From Sphingobacteriaceae bacterium (lineage in GTDB: Bacteria; Bacteroidota; Bacteroidia; Sphingobacteriales; Sphingobacteriaceae), in NCBI GenBank assembly GCA_029266635.1, contig JAQSWM010000013.1, positions 62,001-126,000 on the forward strand: 64,000 nucleotides of DNA, read 5' to 3'. A model generated the notes under the pieces. The model was not told the origin of the DNA. It saw nothing but the letters and a program-made list of their open reading frames with translations, and made no database searches. The position numbers and the translations under genes were made by a program. Within the stretch, counting starts at the first letter, position 1, and the number at the start of each line of letters is the position of its first letter. This document shows positions 33,501-41,700 of this stretch, one piece after another.

Positions 33501-35886
33501 GAGTAGTGGCAAATTGATCGCCGAAATCCCACAAATAAGTAAGCTGCGATGTTGTGCCATCGGCAATTGTGCTTTTGTTAGTGAATGAAGCTGTGCCGTT
33601 GTTGAGGCAAATCGCCGGAAGGTCAAAGTCAGCAACAGGTAACTCGTGGATTATGATGCTTTGGGAAACCACTGTACTTGTGCAGCCTTTATCAGTTTCT
33701 ACAAATAACTTTACCGTATAAGTGCCCGGGAGCGTGTAGATGTGGGTTGGATTCTGATCGGTTGAAGTGTTCGGATTACTGGCTGTGGCGTTGGCATCGC
33801 CGAAATCCCAGGTCCATTTAGCAATAGTGCCTTCATTCGCCACCGATGCATCGGTAAACGCTGTAGGCTGATCCTTGCAGGTGATGGCCTGATAGCTGAA
33901 TTGAGCATCGGGCGATTTGTTGACGTGAATTGTGAGGGGAGAGGTGAGTGCTGATTGGCATCCGCTTGCGCCTTCAACCATCAGTGTAACGTTGTAATCG
34001 CCGGGCTGTGCGTAGGCGTGTGTAAATGGAGTGCCATCGGTTCTTACTTCAGTGTTGCCATCGCCGTAATCCCAATACCATTTCACTATTGTGTTGCCGC
34101 CGTCGTTGCTGGTACTTGTAAGTGTAACCTGAGAGGCGATGCAGGGCTGTTGAGTGCTCGCCGTGAAGGATGGCGATGGAATGGCAAAAACCTGGAAGCT
34201 GGTAGAAATATCCTCGTCAACACTGCAACTGGTTGGTGCGGGATTGGTGACGGTTGCCTTGAGGTCGTAAATTCCAGGCGTGGAAATATCAGAAGCTAGA
34301 ATGTTGTTGTATTCATAAAAGTAGGCGGGCTGGCCATTAACGGTTGTTGTGTTATCGGGAGCGGTGGGATTAAGAGTCTCAGTTTTTATAACAGTAGATC
34401 CTAGTTTTAATTCCCAAACAATCTTAGACGTTTGATAAGGCAATTGGAGTTTTACCTGGTAGCTCTCGCCCGAACACAGGGAGCTTGTAGAACTTGTTTT
34501 TCCGGGTTCGTAGATCTGAACGTTGGCGTTGAGGTTCTTAAGGTCAGCACCTGCGAGGTAGGCGTAGGATTCGGTTTGCCCATAGCCGTAAGCAATTGCG
34601 GTAAACCCATTGTTGCACACGATGCGATGTGCCGGGTTTACTGTAATTGAAGAGGTGGTAACATCAACGGTAATATAACTATATTGAGAATCAATTGCTC
34701 TAAAAGTTCCCATTGGCACAACTCCGTCCACCCTTAGGCTTGAAATATCCGCCGTTTTTAAGATAATGTTTAGATAGTGTTTGGAGATGTTGGTTGGAGC
34801 TGCTGTAGTACTAATAGCAGAATACAGTGTGATGTCTGTAAGTGTCTGCTCAATTGGATTAAGTATAGTCATCTCGGGATCCCCGATTGAAGTGCTCGTG
34901 CTACAGCCTACTGTAACTTGATATTGCGAAACAGCTATCGGCTGGTCTGCTTCTATAACGTTAGGTGTTTTGGATGCGAACGTAATAACCGCTCCGGCCT
35001 GATAAACTGTAGCACTGCCGTTTACTTTTAGTGTGGTGTTATTGGCAGATACTTGAATCCTAATAATATCCGATGATCCTATTTGGGCATTATAGAAGGG
35101 TGCTGTTACAAAGTTTTTCCCCCATGATGAAAGTGGAAAAAGCTGCTGATATAAATTGTCTCCACTCCCAGGAGTTTTCGTATTCCCGGGTTCACAGAAA
35201 TAAACAAATGAGCTCCCTGAAAAAGCAGCCACAGGTTTGCAGGTTCCAATGGTTTTTATTTTCGAGCCAGTGACATCAGACGTGGACTGAAATTGATAAA
35301 CCTCGCCTTTATTTAATGTAATCTGATACGGTACGTTTGCAAGGCGGGTTGAATTCAAGCTGTTAACTTTAGGAGTGATTTCTACTACTGTTGCATCTTC
35401 AACGCCAACCAATGTAAATTCAGAATAGTTGTTTGGTGTTTGAGTATAGGCGATAGCGTAATATTCGTTGCCAAGCGCTTTTGTAGGTAAAACTAGCGTG
35501 GCAGCCGATCTAGCACTACGCGAAATATGGGAATACACTACAATTGGTTGGGTTGACGCAATGTGAATTCCTTTTTTTGCTGGAGGTGCGTCAGATCCAG
35601 AAATATATGTGTTAGTATAGACCGTTGGATCGATATAAACCGGAACGGCCTGATTCGCAGTTACATTGATGGGAGGTAAAACTGTTCCCCCTGCATCGAC
35701 TGTCACCACGGTATTAAAGGTTGAGGTAACAAATAGGGTCAGCCTAGATCCAGTACCATCAATGTGCCCGGTGTACGCCACCCAAAAATCCGTTCCCTTA
35801 TTGGAAGTACCCTGTGCTGATGTACGAGAAGTATAAAAAGAAAAAACGCAGCATAAAACTGCAAGCAGCACCCTTTTGTAGAACAT
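30520..35886 (-). CDS. Giant secreted PKD-repeat protein with IgGFc-binding-like N-terminus and type B T9SS sorting domain
   Basis: 1788 aa. Signal peptide MFYKRVLLAVLCCVFSFYT...AQ. An IgGFc-binding-type N-terminal domain spans about 25-430 (NKGTDFWVAYTGH; QPIVVYSHISRSARSAATLVLP). PKD domains follow (WYWDYGDGNTEV, WTWDFGDANATA), then four tandem units of about 200 aa, each a PKD domain (TYLWDFGD...PNTST) plus a second module (LCS-QPV-FEDK...GEITRIDWYYD). The C-terminal sorting module is VPNTFTPNNDGVNDTW...LPAGTYYYII. Likely a surface adhesin or extended filament exported by T9SS; the binding partner is unknown. It lies upstream of its shorter paralogue on the same strand with an 82-base gap. 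Confidence 0.92.
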   Translation of the reverse strand: MFYKRVLLAVLCCVFSFYTSRTSAQGTSNKGTDFWVAYTGHIDGTGSRLTLFVTSTFNTVVTVDAGGTVLPPINVTANQAVPVYIDPTVYTNTYISGSDAPPAKKGIHIASTQPIVVYSHISRSARSAATLVLPTKALGNEYYAIAYTQTPNNYSEFTLVGVEDATVVEITPKVNSLNSTRLANVPYQITLNKGEVYQFQSTSDVTGSKIKTIGTCKPVAAFSGSSFVYFCEPGNTKTPGSGDNLYQQLFPLSSWGKNFVTAPFYNAQIGSSDIIRIQVSANNTTLKVNGSATVYQAGAVITFASKTPNVIEADQPIAVSQYQVTVGCSTSTSIGDPEMTILNPIEQTLTDITLYSAISTTAAPTNISKHYLNIILKTADISSLRVDGVVPMGTFRAIDSQYSYITVDVTTSSITVNPAHRIVCNNGFTAIAYGYGQTESYAYLAGADLKNLNANVQIYEPGKTSSTSSLCSGESYQVKLQLPYQTSKIVWELKLGSTVIKTETLNPTAPDNTTTVNGQPAYFYEYNNILASDISTPGIYDLKATVTNPAPTSCSVDEDISTSFQVFAIPSPSFTASTQQPCIASQVTLTSTSNDGGNTIVKWYWDYGDGNTEVRTDGTPFTHAYAQPGDYNVTLMVEGASGCQSALTSPLTIHVNKSPDAQFSYQAITCKDQPTAFTDASVANEGTIAKWTWDFGDANATASNPNTSTDQNPTHIYTLPGTYTVKLFVETDKGCTSTVVSQSIIIHELPVADFDLPAICLNNGTASFTNKSTIADGTTSQLTYLWDFGDQFATTQNPNTSTQLSPSHTYSKAGTYTIALIAKSVNGCQTLASKQFTISGSTPLVVFNTLNSAKLCSDQPVVFEDKSTLAFGEITRIDWYYDYANNPTTFETDNSPALRAATAKQYSHTYPTFTAPLTKSYTVRMLAYSGADCVDDEIKTIILQAVPVADFSMPDFCLSDGAAPFTNKSSIANGTTGMTYLWDFGDQFANAQRPNTSTSANPSHAYTRVGVYTVTLTATSAAGCSNTITRQFTVNGSTPKAAFNVLNPAALCSNQPVQFEDKGTVDFGEITRIDWYYDFGNNPTLKETDNSPALRGGAARIYPHTYSAFSTPLTKTYTVKMVAFSGSGSSTSCVNEVTQTITVKAVPAPDFTLPDACLPNGEAQFTDKTTIAPSGEPFTYVWDFGDANANAQHPNTSTDKNPVHAYSAPGTYQVRLTATSADGCQETIVKPFTISASIPNPEFNVINAAQLCSNQPVVIEDKATIAFGEITRIDWYYDFANNPTAVETDNSPAQRAATAKAYSHIYPTFTNPLTKTYTVKMVAYSGNTCVAEISKDITLKSIPSVDFDIPDVCLVDGIAQFKDKSSIAAGGTPFTYLWDFGDRNANSSHPNTSTDQDASHTFAASGAYQISLTVTAANGCSATLVKPLTILGSIPKADFNVLSANQLCSDEPVIFEDKATLAFGEITKIEWYFDNSNYPSDPSYIQTDNTPNLRAGTVKQYSFSYPAFHSPMTKTVNVRMKAYSGQVCAGEVTKIITLKAVPLVVFNPIPGICEELDAIQLTEASETTSFPGSGIYSGDGVSSSGIFDPEIAGVGTHTITYTFTGSNGCVNSQSQDVSVYKTPTVNAGTDQVILLGGQFTLSPTTTGDNLTYKWSPATGLTRDDVANPIAKPDDDITYSVTITTGEGCTATDDIFIKVLKSPEVPNTFTPNNDGVNDTWNIKYLESYPGATVDIFNRYGTKVYTNITGYSQPWDGTVNGEALPAGTYYYIINPKNGKKIMSGQLTIIR
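31267..33645 (-). repeat. Four tandem units of about 590-600 bp inside the giant PKD gene
   Basis: Unit starts, read from the DNA, are near 33645, 33055, 32450 and 31860, and the array ends near 31267. Each encodes a motif like DFDLP-CL--G, a PKD core and LCS-QPV-FEDK. Copies differ at many codons, so they are old duplications maintained by selection rather than a recent expansion. Confidence 0.8.
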
Positions 35887-36158
35887 CCCCTTTATTAATC
35901 CGTGTGCGTTAGAGCTAGCTTATAATGAAAGGTTTAAATCTACGCAATATTTGAGGTGACTACAAGAGCACGACTCAGTTGCTAATTCACTATTACAACG
36001 TGTTCTGAAATTGTTTTGAAAAAGTGAACTTAAAAATATGCAGAGTTTCCAGGAATGTATAGCATTTGAAACGCTTTAGATGAAGGAATATGCAAAAAGG
36101 ACGTACTTCAGGTTTTGGCATAATAATAGCATTATACAATTCACCAAAACATACTGTT
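35887..36158. other. Intergenic stretch upstream of the giant PKD gene
   Basis: No gene or strong hairpin was found in these 272 bases. It presumably holds the promoters of the leftward PKD gene and the rightward small peptide gene. TTTTG followed 17 bases later by TACAATTC (about 36113-36142) is a weak promoter match for the latter. Confidence 0.35.
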
Positions 36159-36296
36159 ATGAAAGTTATCAAACTATATACCCGCAACACTAATCAAGCA
36201 GTAGTTCGTGAATTAAAAGCTCATAAATCAGGTAATAGCATATTCATCAGCGAAGAAGAGCTGAAAAATATGGATACTAACATGATGATTGCTTAA
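36159..36296 (+). CDS. Possible 45-residue peptide of unknown function
   Basis: From the ATG at 36159: MKVIKLYTRNTNQAVVRELKA... ending in SEEELKNMDTNMMIA. It is a basic N-terminal half followed by an acidic C-terminal half, with no signal or membrane segment. An ATG 23 codons upstream is open but gives an unconserved-looking extension. Support comes from a free-standing location and a hairpin with a T run just downstream (36336-36378). No family is recognised; it could also be a chance frame. Confidence 0.45.
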   Translation: MKVIKLYTRNTNQAVVRELKAHKSGNSIFISEEELKNMDTNMMIA

Positions 36297-36335
36297 CAAC
36301 TACTTGAAACTGTATACACATCTGTACACCACTGC

Positions 36336-36378
36336 ATGCCAGCTTAATCTTAAGCCGGCATTTACTTGTCTGTTTTTT
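36336..36378 (+). terminator. Probable terminator after the small peptide gene
   Basis: ATGCCAGCTTAA pairs with TTAAGCCGGCAT with one mismatch and a very short centre, followed by TTTACTTGTCTG and a run of seven T. It is the only transcript-end signal in this gap. Confidence 0.5.
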
Positions 36379-36435
36379 TCGGATAATTAAAATATCTCTT
36401 CCGAAACGTAGTATTCTCGAATTATTCCTGCGATC

Positions 36436-38736
36436 CTAGAAAGGATAGCCAATTGCCAGGTTGAATATCAGGTTTTCTTTTCTCCAGCTTTTACTTCCGA
36501 AGTTAACTTCGTCTAATACCCAACGCTCACCTTCAGGAAGCCATGGTTTTCTGAGTGGGAATGCAAGATCGGTACGCAACACCAGGAAAGATAGATCGAA
36601 CCTGAGCCCGGCACCGGTGCCAACAGCCAACTCCTTCATGAAATTTTTGCTGAATACACCGCCCGCCTTTGGATATTTCGGGTCATTGTTCATCAGCCAG
36701 ATATTTCCGGCATCTATAAATAAAGCTCCTTTTACAATACCGGTGATTGTGGGCCTGTATTCGGTATTGAGCTCAAGTTTTATATCGCCCGCCTGATCCG
36801 TTGTTAACCGGGTAGTGCCGATGTTCGGGTCGTGATAGGTGCCCGGACCAAGCGAACGTGCCCGGAATGCCCGGATGCTGTTACTTCCGCCGATGAAGAA
36901 CTGCTTGATATATGGCAGATTGAGGGAGTTGCCATAAGGCAAACCGATGCCCGCAACAATCCGGCTGGCTAAAGTCGCTTTTCTGCCCACTTTCATGTAG
37001 TGCCTGAAATCATTGTCGAATCTCACATATTGAGAGAATTCTGCTCCAAATAAAGTTTTCGGATCTCCGGCTTTTTTATTTGCGCCCATTGCCAGCCCGA
37101 GGATGTTGCCGGAGGTTGCCGCGTTAAAATTGAAGTAAAACGTATTCTTTTTAAATGTTTCAGCCGTATTAGTGAAGTTGAAGTTATAGTCTGGACCGAA
37201 AATAAACTGCTTCTCTATCGCTTTGCGCAAGCTTAAATTAGTTGCGGCCGCACTATCATACTCATATGAAACCTTAAACGGTTGTACATAGTTAATATTA
37301 ACCACGTTCAATTGATGTTCACGCTTAGCATCCTGCCGCCACACGTATCCCAAGGAAGTGCGGAACGAGTTCAGGATGTAGCTGTTTTGCCGTGTCAGAT
37401 CATCAAAGCCAAGCACCATTTTGGTGCGGGGAATGTAAGCACTGTTGTTTTTAACTTTGAATGGAGTGATAAAGCGTGGGATATTCAGGCTGGTCTCTGC
37501 ACCGAAGCGGAAAAGGTTATCATTCCCTTTACTCGCAGCGGATACCTGCACATCAGTGCCTATATAAGCTGAAAAAGTCAATAGTTCAGCGCCTCTGAAC
37601 GCGTTCCTGTTCCTCCAGCTCAAGCTAAATTCGGAACCTGTGAAGTTAGCCGAGTTCGTGTGCCCGCCTACTTCTGCCTTGATCGACTTCTTAGGATAGG
37701 GAGTGAGCTGATAGAAAGCATCGAGCATCGGTCGGCCTGCGCTGTCTGCTTCTTCGAACCGGTTTTTAACGAATCTGAAAGTGCCGAGGCTCATCAGCCT
37801 GTTGAGCGATAGGTTGTGGTCTGTCCGGTTGTACACATCGCCCTTATCGAAAAACATCGTACTGCTAAAAACCGAAGGTTTAAACAGGTTCGCAGAATCG
37901 ATCACATAAAAATCATCGTAATACTTTGCATACTGGAGCCTGCTTTGGCTGGTGTCGCGGAGTTTGTAATTCGGGTAGATGTAGATATTCCTGATGGTGT
38001 AAATGTCCATGGCTTTCGCCGGAGTGGTGTTTTTCACGGTAACAAGCAGGTCTACACGCTGTTTATTGTTCGTGCTATCTACCTGCACAATCAGGTAGTC
38101 TGAGCCGAAATAGTAAAAGCCCTGTTCTTTTAGCTTCGCATCAATGCGTTCTCGTTCTAACTTTATTACATCAAGATCATACGGATTGCCAACCTTTAGC
38201 AGGCTTTGCGGTGCAGTAGCCGAAATCGCTCTCCCCAAGTCGGAACTATCTGTAGTGAAGCCTACGCTGCTAATCATGTATTGCGGTCCCGCCTGAATGT
38301 GGTAAGTTAAGCTGGCTTTTTTGTTTCTGATGTTTGAATCTACCGTATCTGTTGCCCGGAAATAGCCTTTGTTTTCCATGCGGTTGGCCAGAAGCTTGAG
38401 GTTGAAATCAACTTTCACGGTGCTGTAAAGCACTGGAGGCTCGCCAAACTTTCTGCTGAAGTAGCTGCCGATGCCTTTCCCGGACTTGCTTTTCATGTTG
38501 TAAAAAAGCAGTTTAATCGGGATGCCGAGTATTCGGGTGTTAGGCTTGGGGCGGGTCAGGCTTCCTAAGTCTTCCTCCAGGTCTTTGCGCTCGTTGCGCT
38601 TCATATCCTTATCGTCGATCTTTACCTTCGCTCCCAAATACAGATGATCATTGTCTGGCACGTACTTGGTGCTGCTGCACGCCGCCAGCAGTACCGTAAA
38701 CACCATCAGAATACAATATTTATATAGCTTTATCAT
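36436..38736 (-). CDS. tamA: TamA/BamA-family outer-membrane protein (lipoprotein-type signal)
   Basis: 766 aa. The signal MIKLYKYCILMVFTVLLAAC is of lipoprotein type, usual for Bacteroidota TamA (TamL). POTRA-like domains occupy about 30-360 (PKPNTRILGIPIKLLFYN; LKEQGFYYFGSDYLIVQVD). The Omp85 barrel follows, ending with the family signature FIGGSNSIRAFRARSLGPGT and a C-terminal FNLAIGYPF with a terminal Phe. With TamB, encoded directly upstream and overlapping by ATGA, it forms the translocation and assembly module linking inner and outer membranes. Confidence 0.93.
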   Translation of the reverse strand: MIKLYKYCILMVFTVLLAACSSTKYVPDNDHLYLGAKVKIDDKDMKRNERKDLEEDLGSLTRPKPNTRILGIPIKLLFYNMKSKSGKGIGSYFSRKFGEPPVLYSTVKVDFNLKLLANRMENKGYFRATDTVDSNIRNKKASLTYHIQAGPQYMISSVGFTTDSSDLGRAISATAPQSLLKVGNPYDLDVIKLERERIDAKLKEQGFYYFGSDYLIVQVDSTNNKQRVDLLVTVKNTTPAKAMDIYTIRNIYIYPNYKLRDTSQSRLQYAKYYDDFYVIDSANLFKPSVFSSTMFFDKGDVYNRTDHNLSLNRLMSLGTFRFVKNRFEEADSAGRPMLDAFYQLTPYPKKSIKAEVGGHTNSANFTGSEFSLSWRNRNAFRGAELLTFSAYIGTDVQVSAASKGNDNLFRFGAETSLNIPRFITPFKVKNNSAYIPRTKMVLGFDDLTRQNSYILNSFRTSLGYVWRQDAKREHQLNVVNINYVQPFKVSYEYDSAAATNLSLRKAIEKQFIFGPDYNFNFTNTAETFKKNTFYFNFNAATSGNILGLAMGANKKAGDPKTLFGAEFSQYVRFDNDFRHYMKVGRKATLASRIVAGIGLPYGNSLNLPYIKQFFIGGSNSIRAFRARSLGPGTYHDPNIGTTRLTTDQAGDIKLELNTEYRPTITGIVKGALFIDAGNIWLMNNDPKYPKAGGVFSKNFMKELAVGTGAGLRFDLSFLVLRTDLAFPLRKPWLPEGERWVLDEVNFGSKSWRKENLIFNLAIGYPF

Positions 38737-41700
38737 TTTGCTTTGCGTGCTGCTTTTTTCTCTGCCCTTGCCTGGCGTTTACGCTGTTTTTCATCAGGGC
38801 TTGCTTTGGCGAACAGTTCCCTGAACTTGTTGTAATCCATCACCAGCATAAAGCTGAGCCCCGTTTCTACCACCTGCCCCTGAACTGCAACCTGGTATTC
38901 GTTCTTCTTGTAGAACCTCAATCTGTAGCGCCCATCTCGCGAAAGCTGATACTGTACAGAAATGTCTCCGGCAAAGTTGCTGGTGCGTGCGCCGGCCTGG
39001 CGTGGCCCTTCAAGCTCAAAGGTGCTTCCCACGTTTACAGTTAAGCGGTCGTTGAGCAGCCGTTTGGACAAGCCAACATTCAGGTCGGTGCGGTTTAGGC
39101 GCTCTCCGGTAGTATAATCGTCAGTGGCTTGCAAGTCGAAGTTTAAGTCAACTCCTCCAAGCAGGTCTCCCGCCAGGTTATTAAGCTGTTGCGATAGAAT
39201 TTTGCTCACGCTTTCGCGAACCAGCGACTCGGCGCCTATTCCCCCCGCATCGCTAGAGAACGGATTCTCTCCAACAAACCGATTTAACAGCAGCAAGGCG
39301 AACACCTGCTTGTTGAGCTCTGACGGTTCCTGTTCTAATTGGTCGAGACGGGCATTTACGGTTGTGACAACTTCGCTGGCCACATTGTAATTTTTTTCAG
39401 GAAGCACAATGCCGAATGTGATGTCAGGCTTCAGCAATTCGCCTTTCATCATAAGGTCCACTTCAAAAGGCAGCTTTTGTTTGTAGATGTTAAGCTGCGA
39501 CTGAGGCGCATTTCCTAAATAATTTTCTACCAAATCCAAAGGAGCGGTGTTGGCGATGTAAACAGCCGTAACATCCAGGTCGGCGCTTGTAGGTTCGCCA
39601 TTCCAGGTTATAGAACTTCCTTTTCTGATTTCGAAACGCCTTTTGATGAAGTTAAACGACAGTTCGTAGGCTCCTTCTTCAACCACGTAACTTCCGGTAA
39701 GCGTGATCTTGCCGCTCGGATCTATCCCTCCGTTTAATTGCGCCTGCCCACGCATGTGAACGAAATCGCCGTTGGCTTCATCAATAACCAGGTTAAATTC
39801 GGCTTCTTTGTCCACCTCGATATTAACAGACACATCCATTCCTGTTATATCAGACTTGTTGAGCGAATCAACCTGAGCTCTGAGAGCGGTGGTAAACTCC
39901 GGATCGTCCATGTTCACAAATTCTACTATTCCTTTTCGTTCTTCTATGGCCGGGTCGTCCTGCGGCAGCACAATACTGAGGTTGGTGCCTTCATTTACTT
40001 TTAGCCTTCCGTCAACTGTCGGGCTCGCCATAGTACCGCTGATTGTAAGTTTGGTATCCACGTAAAGTTGCCCGTAATACAGTTCGTTATCTTTGGCTGT
40101 AGAGTTTAACACCCGAAAGTTGTCGGCATCTACGTTGAGGCCGAATCGGAAATCTGTAAAGTTTGTGGTATAGATCTTTCCATCAACGGTGGCGGTATTG
40201 CCGGCCGAGTCCAGAAGCGTAAAGTCGTCGAAGGCTATTCCATCGCTGTCAAAGCCAATCCTGCTGTCGTCTATACTGAAATGCGAGTTGAGCATGGCAA
40301 TTGTGAAGGCGGCGTTATTGAAGTTCAGTCCGCCCCGTACTTTTGGCGCATCTACCGTTCCCGTGATGTCAAGCTGCCCGTTCACGCTTCCGCTTGATTC
40401 TTTCAGATTCCCAAGCGTAAAACCTTCAATGCTTTTCAAATTCAGATTTACCACATTCAACTTCATATCGAAACTGCTGGTGTTGATGTAGTAAAAGCCA
40501 TTTAAATCAACCTGATTGCCCTTGCCGGTGATGCTTGCATTTGCAGCGAGTGTGTTGGCCCTCGAGTTATTTACCTTCAAGGCGACATTGCCAATGGTAT
40601 CTCCGCGGAAGTTAAAATCGCCGATGTTCATGTCGGCAGTGAAGATTGGCGAAGTTTGGAAATTGCTCACAGTTGCAGTTCCGTTCATGGTTCCACCAAC
40701 CAGGAGCGAATCTTTTTTAACAATCTGAGTAAGCGTTTCTATTTTGAAATTGCTGAAGTCAATCTTTAATGGGTTGTTAAATCCAGGCGGCGTTGTGTTG
40801 ATGCTCATCCGCTGATTGTTGTTCGATAAGGTAAAATTACTTGCCTGAATGCCGCTGTTTCCAAATCGGATGGAGTTGCCGGGACTAACTGCCCATCGCT
40901 GATAATCAAGTAAGACATTCGGACTTAAAGAAAACTCATAATCTTTTTTGAACGACCTGAATGATCCCGCAAGGCGATAATGATCCTTTTTATTTTTGTC
41001 TTTAACCAGGATGTCGGTTGTGAGCACATTGTTTTGAGCGTAGCCGGATATGCTGGTGTTTTGAATCTGCAACTGCGGAGAGCCTGCCTGTGCCAGAGTC
41101 AGCGAATAGTTTAGTTTATTGTTGTCAGTGTTTGCTCCAAAAGCAAGATTGTTGATGTTGTAAGTTCCATACAAAATATGCGGAGCATTCCCGTTCACCA
41201 CTAGCTCGCCCGCGGCACTGTTGAACCTGCCCGAAAGTGTCACGGAGGAAAGTTCTTTTAGCTCGGGCACAAATTGTGCGATCAGCGGCCCGTTTATGAT
41301 GGTTGCATCAAACCGCATCCTTTGTGCCGCATATTTTACTCTCGATGGAGGTACACCCCCAGTATCAAAATATTTGTTGATCAGAGCCTGCATGGCAGTG
41401 CCCACCTGAGTAAGCTGGTATTTTCCTGCCACGTGTGCCCGAAGTACTTCCGATTCGATATCAAGTGTATTGCTGTCGGCGTTGGCGGTAGAAACAAGGC
41501 TAACGGTATCGAGCGCATAGCGCTCGCCAGCCCGGGCAATGAGAGCATTGGTGAGCAGGATGGAACCGTTCAGGTAATCAGGATCGGCAGTTTGAAGGTC
41601 GGCAACGATCTTCCCGCGAAAGCGCAAATCATCTTTCATAAGACCGAGCTTCTGGAAGTTGGCACTGTCCATATCCAGCGTCATTTTTATGCGAGGATAT

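Noticed and set aside
31267-33645. Possible CRISPR or satellite array suggested by regular repetition
   Set aside because: The period is about 590-600 bp, copies are diverged and all are in one reading frame encoding PKD modules.
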